A stretch of DNA of 64,000 nt from positions 248,001-312,000 of the forward strand of contig NZ_UTKY01000031.1 in assembly GCF_900583165.1 (NCBI RefSeq). Direction: 5' to 3'. The notes under the pieces were generated by a model. It saw only the letters and a program-made list of their open reading frames with translations, did no database searches and was not told the origin of the DNA. The position numbers were made by a program, and so were the translations under genes. The stretch is from Pseudomonas viridiflava (GTDB lineage: Bacteria; Pseudomonadota; Gammaproteobacteria; Pseudomonadales; Pseudomonadaceae). This document shows positions 9,181-17,562 of the stretch, piece after piece; the stretch's first letter is position 1, and every line of letters begins with the position of its first letter.

Positions 9181-9298
9181 GAGGCCCCTCTTTGGCTCTA
9201 GGCGGCCCCTGGCAAAGCTGCTACTCTCGGCGCGCTTTGTGACATCTCGGCCTGCTTGAAAGCGCCAGACTCACCTAAAAAACATACACCAATAATAA

Positions 9299-9345
9299 TC
9301 GCATCAAATGCGATGAAGAATTCGCGTCGCTGAATTCGTGTCGCT
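9299..9345 (+). promoter_or_regulatory. Palindrome and tandem 14-bp repeat just before fadD1
   Basis: TCGCAT-CAA-ATGCGA (9299-9313) is a perfect palindrome, followed by two abutting near-identical 14-mers, GAATTCGCGTCGCT (9318-9331) and GAATTCGTGTCGCT (9332-9345), ending directly at the ribosome site of fadD1. They lie in the leader, so they may act on the RNA or mark a duplication. Confidence 0.5.
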
Positions 9346-9360
9346 GAGGAGTGGGCTTCC

Positions 9361-11052
9361 ATGAACGAAGACTTTTGGAAGGATAAGTACCCCGCCGGGA
9401 TTGCTCCAGAGATCAATCCAGACGAGTATCCAAATATTCAGGCGGTACTGAAACAGTCCTGCCAGCGCTTCGCCAACAAACCGGCTTTCAGCAACCTGGG
9501 CAAGACACTCACCTACGGTGAGCTGTACGAGTTGTCCGGCGCCTTCGCCGCGTATCTGCAACAGCACACCGACCTCAAGCCCGGCGATCGCATCGCCGTG
9601 CAATTGCCCAACGTCCTGCAATACCCGGTCGCCGTATTCGGCGCCATCCGGGCCGGCTTGATCGTGGTCAACACCAACCCGCTGTACACCGCGCGGGAAA
9701 TGGAACACCAATTCAACGACTCCGGCGCCAAGGCGCTGGTCTGCCTGGCCAACATGGCCCACCTGGCAGAGAAGGTCGTACCCAAGACCGCCGTCAAGCA
9801 TGTGATCGTCACCGAAGTCGCCGACCTGCTGTCGCCGTTCAAGCGCCTGCTGATCAACAGCGTCATCAAGTACGTGAAGAAAATGGTCCCGGCCTATCAC
9901 TTGCCCAAGGCGATCAAATTCAACGACGTGCTGGCCAAGGGGCACGGCCAACCGGTCAGCGATGCCAATCCGGTCAGCAGCGATGTGGCGGTGTTGCAAT
10001 ACACCGGCGGCACCACCGGCGTGGCCAAGGGCGCGATGCTCACCCACCGCAACCTGGTCGCCAACATGCTGCAATGCAAGGCGCTGATGGGCTCCAACCT
10101 TAACGAAGGCTGCGAGATCCTGATTACGCCGCTGCCGCTGTACCACATCTATGCGTTCACCTTTCATTGCATGGCGATGATGCTGATCGGCAACCACAAC
10201 ATCCTGATCAGCAACCCGCGTGACTTGCCGGCGATGGTCAAGGAATTGTCCAAGTGGAAGTTCAGCGGCTTTGTCGGCCTGAACACGCTGTTCGTGGCGC
10301 TATGCAATAACGAGGCGTTCCGCAAGCTGGACTTCTCGGCGCTCAAAGTCACCCTGTCGGGCGGCATGGCCCTGCAACTGGCGGCGGCTGAGCGTTGGAA
10401 GGCCGTCACCGGCTGTGGCATCTGCGAAGGCTACGGCATGACCGAGACCAGCCCGGTGGCCACGGTGAACCCGATCCAGCATATCCAGGTCGGCACCATC
10501 GGCATTCCCGTACCGTCCACCGTGTGCAAGGTGATTGCCGACGACGGCACCGAACTGGCCCTGGGTGAAACCGGCGAGCTGTGCGTCAAGGGCCCGCAGG
10601 TGATGAAGGGCTACTGGCAGCGCCAGGACGCCACCGACGAAATGCTCGACAGCGAAGGCTGGCTCAAGACCGGCGACATCGCGATCATCCAGCCCGATGG
10701 CTACATGCGCATTGTCGACCGCAAGAAGGACATGATCCTGGTCTCGGGCTTCAACGTGTACCCCAATGAGCTCGAAGACGTACTGGCGGGCCTGCCGGGC
10801 GTGCTGCAATGCGCGGCCATCGGCGTGCCTGACGAGAAGTCCGGGGAGATCATCAAGCTCTTTATCGTGGTCAAGCCGGGTGCGACCCTGACCAAAGATC
10901 AGGTGATGGAGCACATGCGCGCCAACGTCACGGCGTACAAAGTGCCCAAAGCCGTGGAGTTCCGCGATGCGTTGCCGACGACCAACGTGGGCAAGATCCT
11001 GCGGCGGGAGTTGCGGGATGAAGAGTTGAAGAAGCTCGGTCTTAAAAAGTAA
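9361..11052 (+). CDS. fadD1: Long-chain fatty acid--CoA ligase FadD1
   Basis: This 563-residue paralogue of the preceding gene has the same motif set: YTGGTTGVAKG, GYGMTETSPVA, GWLKTGDIA and GKILRRELR. The N-termini align from the start (MNEDFWKDKYPAG against MQPDFWNDKRAAG). GAGGAG precedes the ATG. In P. aeruginosa FadD1 prefers long-chain and FadD2 shorter fatty acids; whether that division holds here cannot be read from the sequence. It is followed after 8 bp by another REPIN. Confidence 0.95.
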   Translation: MNEDFWKDKYPAGIAPEINPDEYPNIQAVLKQSCQRFANKPAFSNLGKTLTYGELYELSGAFAAYLQQHTDLKPGDRIAVQLPNVLQYPVAVFGAIRAGLIVVNTNPLYTAREMEHQFNDSGAKALVCLANMAHLAEKVVPKTAVKHVIVTEVADLLSPFKRLLINSVIKYVKKMVPAYHLPKAIKFNDVLAKGHGQPVSDANPVSSDVAVLQYTGGTTGVAKGAMLTHRNLVANMLQCKALMGSNLNEGCEILITPLPLYHIYAFTFHCMAMMLIGNHNILISNPRDLPAMVKELSKWKFSGFVGLNTLFVALCNNEAFRKLDFSALKVTLSGGMALQLAAAERWKAVTGCGICEGYGMTETSPVATVNPIQHIQVGTIGIPVPSTVCKVIADDGTELALGETGELCVKGPQVMKGYWQRQDATDEMLDSEGWLKTGDIAIIQPDGYMRIVDRKKDMILVSGFNVYPNELEDVLAGLPGVLQCAAIGVPDEKSGEIIKLFIVVKPGATLTKDQVMEHMRANVTAYKVPKAVEFRDALPTTNVGKILRRELRDEELKKLGLKK

Positions 11053-11060
11053 CGCAATCC

Positions 11061-11156
11061 AAATGTGGGAGGGGGCTTGCCCCCGATGGCGGTGTATCAG
11101 TCACCAGATGCAGTGACTGACACTCAGCTATCGGGGGCAAGCCCCCTCCCACATTT
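11061..11156. repeat. REPIN-type element, family A
   Basis: Inverted doublet with spacer core TCAGTCACCAGATGCAGTGA, the same core as in the copies at 13616 (opposite orientation) and 23866. It lies between the convergent ends of fadD1 and the next gene. Confidence 0.92.
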
Positions 11157-11169
11157 TTTGACCGCATTC

Positions 11170-11547
11170 TTACAGGGAGAAGTGGGCGAAGCCCACGTTA
11201 GCACCGGCTGGGCGCACATCCTTCAAGAACGAATCCTTGTCCGCGCTCAGCTCCAGCGTAATCTCCGGCTTGCGCTTGCCCGCATTACGCACCACCAACC
11301 CTTCGATATGCTCGCGCAAGAACGCCGTCGGCACCTTCAGGTGCAGCAACTGGTCGGTCTCGGCGTTGTGCATCAACAAGTGAATCCACTCGTACTGGCC
11401 CACGGCAATGCGACCCAGCGGCAGGTCGAACCACCAGATGTTGCGCTTTTGGTCCAGGTCGGTGAAGTGGCAGTTGTTGACGCCGAGTACGGCACCGCCC
11501 AGTTCGGTGTTTCTGCGGGCGATGGCCTGTGCTTTATTGAGTTTCAT
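11170..11547 (-). CDS. Conserved hypothetical protein (125 residues)
   Basis: Begins MKLNKAQAIARRNTELG. It is rich in aromatic and charged residues, has no signal peptide or membrane segment, and contains the segment QKRNIWWFDLPLGRIA that looks structured. I do not recognise a characterised family; it appears to be a conserved neighbour of fadD1 in Pseudomonas. The ORF is open upstream to 11661, but AGGAAGG directly before the ATG at 11547 fixes the start. It is a single gene, convergent with fadD1 and divergent from the CsbD gene. Confidence 0.7.
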   Translation of the reverse strand: MKLNKAQAIARRNTELGGAVLGVNNCHFTDLDQKRNIWWFDLPLGRIAVGQYEWIHLLMHNAETDQLLHLKVPTAFLREHIEGLVVRNAGKRKPEITLELSADKDSFLKDVRPAGANVGFAHFSL

Positions 11548-11746
11548 AACCTTCCTACGGGATCTGTTATTCAGCGATATGGCCTGAATGTGCCGGGCAT
11601 TCTCGTGGGTTGGCTGCAAAACATAAAGCCAAACCTGCGGCCGGCGATGAAATGCCTGCACAAAATAATTGAAACTCTGCCGAACCGCCTCGGGTCAATC
11701 TCTAGGTAATGACCAAAACCCTTGAATGTTCTATCGGAGAAATACC

Positions 11747-11932
11747 ATGGGCAGCACAGCGGATAAGGCAAAAGGTTTGAAAGACGAAGCCGTCGGCAAC
11801 ATCAAGCAAGGCGTCGGCAAAGTGACCGGTAACGACAAACTGCGCGCCGAAGGCGTCGTGCAGGAAAAGAAAGGTGAAGTCGAGCAAGCAGTCGGCGACA
11901 CCAAGGACGCTGTCAAGAAAGCGACCAAGTAG
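11747..11932 (+). CDS. CsbD family stress-response protein
   Basis: This 61-residue, Lys/Glu-rich helical protein has the CsbD pattern: [20 protein letters not shown], then GNDKLRAEG, then a second half [17 protein letters not shown]. The family is induced by general stress in Bacillus and by the sigma-22/RpoS responses in Pseudomonas; the biochemical role is unknown. CGGAGA (11735-11740) precedes the ATG at 11747, so the upstream in-frame codons are excluded. A strong terminator follows. Confidence 0.9.
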   Translation: MGSTADKAKGLKDEAVGNIKQGVGKVTGNDKLRAEGVVQEKKGEVEQAVGDTKDAVKKATK

Positions 11933-11954
11933 GCCTGCCTTTGAGCAGCCACGA

Positions 11955-11979
11955 CGGCCATCCACGGATGGCCGTTTTT
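11955..11979 (+). terminator. Rho-independent terminator after the CsbD gene
   Basis: CGGCCATCC and GGATGGCCG form a nine-pair inverted repeat around a tiny loop, followed by five T residues, 22 bp after the stop codon. Confidence 0.9.
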
Positions 11980-12100
11980 GTATCAGTTGTTGTGGTTAAG
12001 TTTCGAAATTGTTTCAGGGTCGCCAAATAGGCTACCTTGATGTAGAAAACGGCCCCTGAGTCGCCCATGAACTCGACCTTTTGCGGCGAAAGGAGACGCT

Positions 12101-13051
12101 ATGCTTTTTCCGGTGTTACAAAATCTCAAGTTGCATAAAGTGCTGGTGCGCACCGTCAAGGAATTCGTCGACGACGAGATGCCCACCTATGCCTCGGCAC
12201 TGGCTTACCAGATGCTGTTTTCCCTATTCCCCTTCCTTCTTTTCCTGATCGCCCTGATTGGTTTCCTGCACTTGCCGGACTTTTTCAGCTGGCTGCGCCT
12301 GCAATCGGAACTGGTGTTGCCGCCCCAGGCCCTGGAGCAGGTCAACCCGGTGATCGATCAGCTGCAACAGTCCAAGGGTGGCCTGCTCTCGGTGGGTATC
12401 GTGATCGCGCTGTGGACCGCTTCAGCGGGTGTGCGCCTGATGATGAGCGCCATGAACGCCGCCTACGATGTGGTCGAAGGTCGGCCGATCTGGAAGCGCT
12501 TTCCGTTGTCGATTTTCTACACCGTGGGCATCGCCGGCATGCTGCTGGCCGCCGCCGCGTTGATGGTGCTTGGCCCGCAGGTGATGGAGTGGTTGGCCGG
12601 GCAGATCGGCATGCAGGAATTCGTGGTCACTCTGTGGACCATCGTGCGATGGCCGCTGATCGTGATCCTGCTGATGTTCGCCGTGGCCCTCATGTATTAC
12701 GTGATGCCCGATGTGGAGCAGAAGTTTCGCTTCATCACCCCAGGCTCTGTACTGGCGGTGGTGGTGTGGATCGTCGCGTCCCTGGGCTTTGGCTACTACG
12801 TCAAAACCTTCGCTGACTACAACGCCATGTATGGCAGTATCGGTGCGATCATTGTCCTGCTGCTGTACTTCTATATTTCTGCCGCCGTGCTGCTGTTGGG
12901 CGCGGAGATGAATGCGGTCATCGAACACATGTCCGCCGAGGGCAAGGACCCCGGTGAAAAGGAGTTCGATGAACCCGGCCACACCGATGAAAAACAGCAC
13001 GTCTCAGGCCTAGGCCGGGACCACTCCAAGCCCACTACCGATGAAGTCTGA
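12101..13051 (+). CDS. YihY/BrkB family inner-membrane protein
   Basis: This 316-residue polytopic protein has five to six hydrophobic segments (for example FSLFPFLLFLIALIGFL near residue 40 and the C-terminal IIVLLLYFYISAAVLLLGAE) and the YihY signature ASALAYQMLFSLFPF. It was once called ribonuclease BN in error; the family is now treated as a membrane protein of unknown transport function. The tail after about residue 275 is hydrophilic and acidic. AAAGGAG lies before the ATG. It is followed after 3 bp by def, so the two are probably co-transcribed. Confidence 0.88.
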   Translation: MLFPVLQNLKLHKVLVRTVKEFVDDEMPTYASALAYQMLFSLFPFLLFLIALIGFLHLPDFFSWLRLQSELVLPPQALEQVNPVIDQLQQSKGGLLSVGIVIALWTASAGVRLMMSAMNAAYDVVEGRPIWKRFPLSIFYTVGIAGMLLAAAALMVLGPQVMEWLAGQIGMQEFVVTLWTIVRWPLIVILLMFAVALMYYVMPDVEQKFRFITPGSVLAVVVWIVASLGFGYYVKTFADYNAMYGSIGAIIVLLLYFYISAAVLLLGAEMNAVIEHMSAEGKDPGEKEFDEPGHTDEKQHVSGLGRDHSKPTTDEV

Positions 13052-13054
13052 TCG

Positions 13055-13594
13055 ATGATCCGTGAAATCCTGAAAATGGGCGACGAGCGCCTGCTGCGTA
13101 TCGCGCCACCGGTACCCCCGGAAATGTTCGACAGCCCTGAGTTGTGGCAATTGATCGATGACATGTTCCAGACCATGGAACACGTAGGCGGTGTGGGTTT
13201 GGCCGCGCCGCAGATTGGCGTTGACCTGCAGCTGGTGATCTTTGGTTTCGAAGCCAGTGAACGTTACCCCGACGCACCGCCGGTGCCGCAGACCATCCTG
13301 ATCAACCCGCTGATCACGCCGTTGAGCCCTGTAGTGGAAGAGGGCTATGAAGGCTGTCTGTCGGTGCCCGGCCTGCGTGGGGCGGTGGACCGTTATCAGC
13401 AAATTCGCTATGAAGGGTTTGATCCGAAGGGTGAGCCGATTGTGCGGATGGCTGACGGTTTTCATGCGCGGGTGGTGCAGCACGAGTGCGATCACCTGAT
13501 CGGGCGGTTGTACCCGTCGCGAATCACTGACTTCACCAAATTCGGGTTTATCGAAGTGATGTTTCCCGATATGGACCCAACAGCCGACGAGTAA
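13055..13594 (+). CDS. def: Peptide deformylase (probable second copy)
   Basis: This 179-residue metalloenzyme removes the N-formyl group from nascent proteins. The three family motifs are [10 protein letters not shown] (about 46-55), EGCLSVPG with metal ligand C101, and QHECDHLIG with ligands H143 and H147 and catalytic E144. It is not next to fmt, the partner of the housekeeping def in Pseudomonas, so it is probably an additional paralogue. It starts three bases after the YihY stop codon without a strong ribosome site of its own, consistent with translational coupling. Confidence 0.93.
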   Translation: MIREILKMGDERLLRIAPPVPPEMFDSPELWQLIDDMFQTMEHVGGVGLAAPQIGVDLQLVIFGFEASERYPDAPPVPQTILINPLITPLSPVVEEGYEGCLSVPGLRGAVDRYQQIRYEGFDPKGEPIVRMADGFHARVVQHECDHLIGRLYPSRITDFTKFGFIEVMFPDMDPTADE

Positions 13595-13615
13595 CCCTCA
13601 GACACAATGAGATTT

Positions 13616-13712
13616 AAATGTGGGAGGGGGCTTGCCCCCGATAGCTGAGTGTCAGTCACTGCATCTGGTGACTGATTCACCGCTATCGGGGGCAAGCCCC
13701 CCTCCCACATTT
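13616..13712. repeat. REPIN-type element, family A, inverted orientation
   Basis: The spacer reads TGAGTGTCAGTCACTGCATC, the reverse complement of the core in the copies at 11061 and 23866. The right arm has an extra C (GCAAGCCCCCC). Confidence 0.92.
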
Positions 13713-13732
13713 AGTCTGTATTTCAAGTTGGG

Positions 13733-14551
13733 TTATTGGGTTGGCTTGATGAACCGCAACGTCATCCGATCCGACTCGCCAATCGCCACATACTTGGCCT
13801 TATCCTGTTCCCCCAGCTTCAAGGTCGGCGGCAATGTCCACACACCCGCCGGGTAATCCTTAGTGTCCTTCGGGTTGGCATTCACCTCACTTTGCCCCGC
13901 CAGCTTGAACCCGGCGTCGGTCGCCAGCTTCACCACCTGCGCGGTAGTCAGATAGCCGCTGTCCTTGATCGCTTCCAGATCGGCGCCGTCTTTGGCCCGG
14001 TGGTCTTCCACACCCAACACGCCGCCAGGTTTTAGCACGCTGTAGAAGGCGCTGAAGGTAGCTGAAGCCGTATCGGCCGCGACCCAGTTATGCACATTGC
14101 GAAACGTCAGCACCGCATCCGCCGACGCGGGTTTGCCGAATACCGGTGCCTTGGGATCAAACTCGAGCACCTGCGCCTTGCCATACCGCGCCGGGTCAGC
14201 CGCAAATTTCTTCTTCAGGTTCTCTTCGGCGGTACGCGCATACGCACTGCTGCTCGCTGCCTGAACAGCGGCGATGTAGTGCCCATGGTCCTTGAGCAAT
14301 GGCGCCAGCACTTCGCTGTACCAACCGCCGCCTGGGGTGATTTCTATCACTGTCTGCTTGGCCCCGAGGCCAAAGAATTCCAGGGTCTGCTGCGGGTGGC
14401 GGTAGCCGTCGCGGGCACTGTTGGCCGGGTCCCGCCAGTTACCGGCGAGTACGCTTTGGTACTGCTTGGCGCTGATGGGCGCGTCGGCGGCCTGGGTGAA
14501 CGTCGGGAGGAGGAGGGCGGTAAGGGACAGCGCTGCAAACGTCGTTTTCAT
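13733..14551 (-). CDS. Exported class I SAM-dependent methyltransferase-like protein
   Basis: The first 21 residues (MKTTFAALSLTALLLPTFTQA) form a signal peptide cut before ADAP. The mature part of about 250 residues is a COG4798-type predicted methyltransferase with the SAM-binding loop VIEITPGGGWYSEVL in place of the usual GxGxG. AVLTFRNVHNW and PGGVLGVEDHRAKDG follow the family pattern. A periplasmic location is unusual for a methyltransferase because SAM is cytosolic, so activity is uncertain. The ORF extends in frame to 14593 and an ATG at 14557 is also possible; the signal peptide favours 14551. Confidence 0.8.
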   Translation of the reverse strand: MKTTFAALSLTALLLPTFTQAADAPISAKQYQSVLAGNWRDPANSARDGYRHPQQTLEFFGLGAKQTVIEITPGGGWYSEVLAPLLKDHGHYIAAVQAASSSAYARTAEENLKKKFAADPARYGKAQVLEFDPKAPVFGKPASADAVLTFRNVHNWVAADTASATFSAFYSVLKPGGVLGVEDHRAKDGADLEAIKDSGYLTTAQVVKLATDAGFKLAGQSEVNANPKDTKDYPAGVWTLPPTLKLGEQDKAKYVAIGESDRMTLRFIKPTQ

Positions 14552-14611
14552 GATCATCCGAAAAGTGGGCCACTGTGCCGTCGAGGCTAGCATGGGCCCG
14601 CTATCGGCTGA

Positions 14612-15049
14612 TCACACATTATCTAAGGTCGACCTCACCAACGGTTCTAAGCCCATGGCGATCATGGGTTTGTTGCGTTTGTAGCGTACCAATCGTTCAT
14701 TGAGGGATTGCGGGAGCACCGTGTCCTGAGTGAACCCCATGCGGCGATACAGTCCCTCCAGGTCCGGATGGCATAAGAGCCACACCGTCCCGTCCCGAAC
14801 CGCCACCGCCTCAGCAATCAACTTCGCAGCCACTCCCTGGCCGCGATATGCCGGGTCTACAAACACCCCGGTCAGCCATTGCCCACCCACCACCGGCGTC
14901 AGGCACAAGCCTGCGACAATCTCGCCCTCGCGCGCCACCCACAAACGCCCGCCCTTGAGCGCCTTCATCGATGAGTTGTGGCTGCGGTAAAACTTGTTCA
15001 GCAGCGGCCATAGAGGCTCTGCCAGCAGATCGATGGTCAACTCGGGCAT
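14612..15049 (-). CDS. GNAT family N-acetyltransferase
   Basis: This 145-residue single-domain acetyltransferase has the acetyl-CoA loop YRGQGVAAKLIAEA and upstream strand WLTGVFVDPAYRG. The LYRRMGF near the C-terminus is the standard GNAT end motif. The substrate is unknown. The ORF continues upstream to 15121, but MPELTIDLL at 15049 is the likely start because the added residues are proline-rich and unlike the family. It is divergent from the small Lys-rich gene. Confidence 0.82.
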   Translation of the reverse strand: MPELTIDLLAEPLWPLLNKFYRSHNSSMKALKGGRLWVAREGEIVAGLCLTPVVGGQWLTGVFVDPAYRGQGVAAKLIAEAVAVRDGTVWLLCHPDLEGLYRRMGFTQDTVLPQSLNERLVRYKRNKPMIAMGLEPLVRSTLDNV

Positions 15050-15152
15050 GGTGTTCAGGCAGCGTAATGGAGGGGCGGGGATTATAAGCGCCTTCTGCCT
15101 GGCAATAGGTGGTATACCCACTGCTACATCCCCTTACAGTGGAGTACGCATC

Positions 15153-15269
15153 ATGGCCAAAGGTATGGATTCAAAGAAAGCCGCGAAGAAAAAACCGGCA
15201 AAGACCGCCGATGAAAAACGCGCGGACAAGAAAGCCAAGAAATCCGAGACCGGCTTGTTCGGTCACTAA
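15153..15269 (+). CDS. Small lysine-rich protein (38 residues)
   Basis: The product begins MAKGMDSKKAAKKKPAKTAD and ends SETGLFGH; about a third of the residues are lysine, giving a very basic, probably disordered peptide. GGAG (15141-15144) lies eight bases before the ATG and codon use resembles neighbouring genes, so it is probably translated. It looks like a conserved small Pseudomonas protein; nucleic-acid binding is a guess from charge only. No cysteine or membrane segment is present. Confidence 0.7.
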   Translation: MAKGMDSKKAAKKKPAKTADEKRADKKAKKSETGLFGH

Positions 15270-15490
15270 CCGCAAGAGCCTCCCCCTTACGCTCAGGGCG
15301 ACAAGCCCGTGCCCTGAGCTGGCGCATACCGCTAACGCTCGACTCGTGACCTTGCATAGCGCCACGGCCTGTCTATGCTCACCCAGAACCGTTGATAACG
15401 CTTGGCATATAGAGCGATTCGGATGGTTGTTTCCCCAATAAACGAATGGAATGCGCCTTCCAGGCGCCGGGAATCAAGGGTGATCCGACA

Positions 15491-16810
15491 ATGTTCAACC
15501 TCCATCATAAATCCGACCTGCAACAAATCGAACGTTTCTCCTGCGCCCTTACCGAAGCCAACGCCAAGCTCGCCGCCATCAGCCGTTCCATGGCAATGAT
15601 CGAGTTCGACCGCAATGGTGTGATCCTCGACGCCAACGACCACTTCTGCAAAACCATGGGCTACAGTGCCGAGGAGATCCGTGGCAAACACCATCGGGTG
15701 TTCTGCGAAGAGGCCTACACCCATACCGAGGAATACGCCAAGTTGTGGCGCGACCTGGCGCGGGGCGAGGCCATCAGTGGCACGTTCATGCGCCTGAACA
15801 AGCGCGGTGAAGAAGTGTGGCTTGAAGCCAGCTACATGCCGGTGCTTGACAGCGAAAAACAGGTGCTGAGTGTGATCAAGGTGGCGTCGGACATTTCGGC
15901 GCGGGTTCACCACGAACACGAAAACCAAAGCCTGATCGACGCCATCAGCCGCTCTATGGCGGTGATCGAGTTCACGCCCCAAGGGCAGATCCTCAACGCC
16001 AACGACAACTTTTTGCGCACCGTGCAATATTCCCGCGAAGAGATCATCGGCCAACACCACAGTATGTTTTGCCACCGCAGCGAAGTGGAGTCGCCGGCCT
16101 ACAAGGCCTTTTGGGCGTCCCTCAACCGTGGCGAATACCACTCGCACCGTTTCGAGCGCAAAAACAAATACGGCAAGACCCTGTTTCTGGAAGCGTCCTA
16201 CAACCCGATCTTCGACACCAACGGGCGCCTGTACAAAGTGGTGAAGTTCGCCAGTGACATCACCGATCAGGTGACCACCCTGCGCAACGCCGCCGATTCG
16301 GCGCACGCCACCTCCGTCCAGAACGACGCCTGCGCCCGGAAAGGCTCGGAGGTGGTGCAGCAAACCGTGCAGATTATCGAAGAAATTTCCCACGACCTGA
16401 ACGAGGCGGCCAAGAGCATCGATGCGGTAAGCAAGCAGTCCGACATCATCGGCGCGATTGTGCAGACGATCCGCGGCATCGCCGAGCAGACCAATATGCT
16501 TGCACTCAACGCCGCCATCGAAGCCGCGCGGGCCGGTGAGCATGGCCGTGGGTTTGCGGTGGTGGCCGATGAAGTGCGCACCCTCGCAGCCCGCACCAGC
16601 CAGGCCACGGTGGAGATCGTAGAAGTGGTGCGCAAGAACCACGACCTGTCGCTCAGCGCGGTGTCGAGTATGCAATCGAGCTTGAGCCGCACGGGGCTGG
16701 GGGTGGAGCTGGCGAACGAGGCGGGGCAGGTGATCCTGGAAATTCAGGAAGGCTCACGGCACGTGGTGGATGCGATCGGGCAGTTCAACTCGACGTTGCA
16801 ACTGCAATAA
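15491..16810 (+). CDS. PAS-PAS methyl-accepting chemotaxis protein (BdlA/Aer-like, soluble)
   Basis: The product has 439 residues and no transmembrane segment. Two PAS domains (about 25-140 and 148-265), each with a WLEASY or FLEASYNP strand followed by an ASDI end, precede a cytoplasmic MCP signalling domain whose tip contains [20 protein letters not shown]. The layout equals BdlA, the P. aeruginosa biofilm dispersion sensor. PAS ligands (haem, flavin) cannot be told from sequence. AAGGGTG lies before the ATG at 15491; the upstream in-frame ATG at 15446 lacks such a site. A paralogue of exactly the same length lies at 44042-45361. Confidence 0.9.
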   Translation: MFNLHHKSDLQQIERFSCALTEANAKLAAISRSMAMIEFDRNGVILDANDHFCKTMGYSAEEIRGKHHRVFCEEAYTHTEEYAKLWRDLARGEAISGTFMRLNKRGEEVWLEASYMPVLDSEKQVLSVIKVASDISARVHHEHENQSLIDAISRSMAVIEFTPQGQILNANDNFLRTVQYSREEIIGQHHSMFCHRSEVESPAYKAFWASLNRGEYHSHRFERKNKYGKTLFLEASYNPIFDTNGRLYKVVKFASDITDQVTTLRNAADSAHATSVQNDACARKGSEVVQQTVQIIEEISHDLNEAAKSIDAVSKQSDIIGAIVQTIRGIAEQTNMLALNAAIEAARAGEHGRGFAVVADEVRTLAARTSQATVEIVEVVRKNHDLSLSAVSSMQSSLSRTGLGVELANEAGQVILEIQEGSRHVVDAIGQFNSTLQLQ

Positions 16811-16818
16811 CATCGATC

Positions 16819-16908
16819 AATGTGGGAGCTGGCTTGCCTGCGATACAGGCACCTCGGTGCTTCAGATGTACCGAGGCGATGCAATCGCAGGCAAGCCAGC
16901 TCACATAA
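16819..16908. repeat. REPIN-type element, family B
   Basis: Arms TGTGGGAGCTGGCTTGCCTG and CAGGCAAGCCAGCTCACA enclose a spacer that itself holds a second hairpin (CACCTCGGTGC / GTACCGAGG). This is a different sequence family from the GGGGGCTTGCCCCC elements; the other complete copy is at 41899. Confidence 0.88.
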
Positions 16909-16939
16909 GCCTGCTTTCACATTGGACCAGTGCTGTGGC

Positions 16940-17428
16940 TTAGATCGCTGCCAGTGTTGCTTTTACAGTTTGCTCTGGGTCAGTGGCTTTGGCCGTTAGT
17001 TGCTGCTCTTGTTGCTGCTTCACACGGTCGGCCACTTGCTTGGAAATCGCATCCTGCTTTTCCTGGGACATGTTCTGTACATCCGCCTCGGTCAAACCTT
17101 GCTCCTTGAGCAGTTGTTCGCGGATGCGTTCGGCCGGGGTCTTGCTCATGTAGTCGGTGAACTCCGAGCGTGCCGCAGACGTGGCGCTGGTGGCTGGCAC
17201 ATCCGTGGTGCTGGCCTGCAACTGCACGCGGGTCTTGGCGAAGGCTTCATCGATACGGTCGGCAGCCTTGTCCAGTTCCTTCTGCGCGGCCGGTACGGTC
17301 ACACTTTGCTGCGCGGCTTGCAGGGCGCCGCTGTACAGCGCACTGGCGGCGGCGTTGGCCGGGTCCATGTCCGAGCGTTTGAGCTGTTGCACGGTGGTCA
17401 CGGCTTGGGTGTTGTTGTTAACCAGCAT
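16940..17428 (-). CDS. Hypothetical Ala/Gln-rich protein (162 residues)
   Basis: Begins MLVNNNTQAVTTVQQLKRSD. The protein is low-complexity, rich in Ala, Gln, Lys and Glu, with no Cys, no Trp and no membrane or signal segment. A helical region around 105-150 (ERIREQLLKEQGLTEADVQN and KQVADRVKQQQEQQ) could form a coiled coil. I do not recognise the family. AGGTG eight bases before the ATG supports the start. It stands alone between a REPIN and the MFS transporter gene. Confidence 0.6.
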   Translation of the reverse strand: MLVNNNTQAVTTVQQLKRSDMDPANAAASALYSGALQAAQQSVTVPAAQKELDKAADRIDEAFAKTRVQLQASTTDVPATSATSAARSEFTDYMSKTPAERIREQLLKEQGLTEADVQNMSQEKQDAISKQVADRVKQQQEQQLTAKATDPEQTVKATLAAI

Positions 17429-17562
17429 GATCGGTCACCTGTGGAAATATACGTGTGCCACAGGTGGAGCAAATAGCGTGCCGGGCCGCAAGTGCCCGGT
17501 TTTGTTGGGTGGGCGGTGACCGCTGCGGCAAGACTTGTCCCGCAGGCGGCCAGCCGTTGCCG

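Noticed and set aside
11661..11746. Sigma-22 (AlgU) promoter in front of the CsbD gene
   Set aside because: GAAACT and TCAAT can be found, but the spacing (18) and sequence deviate too far from the GAACTT-N16-TCtga pattern.
15332..16675. 447-codon frame antisense to the first PAS-PAS chemoreceptor
   Set aside because: Low-complexity His/Gly/Val-rich translation mirroring the third-position GC bias of the real gene; no ribosome site.
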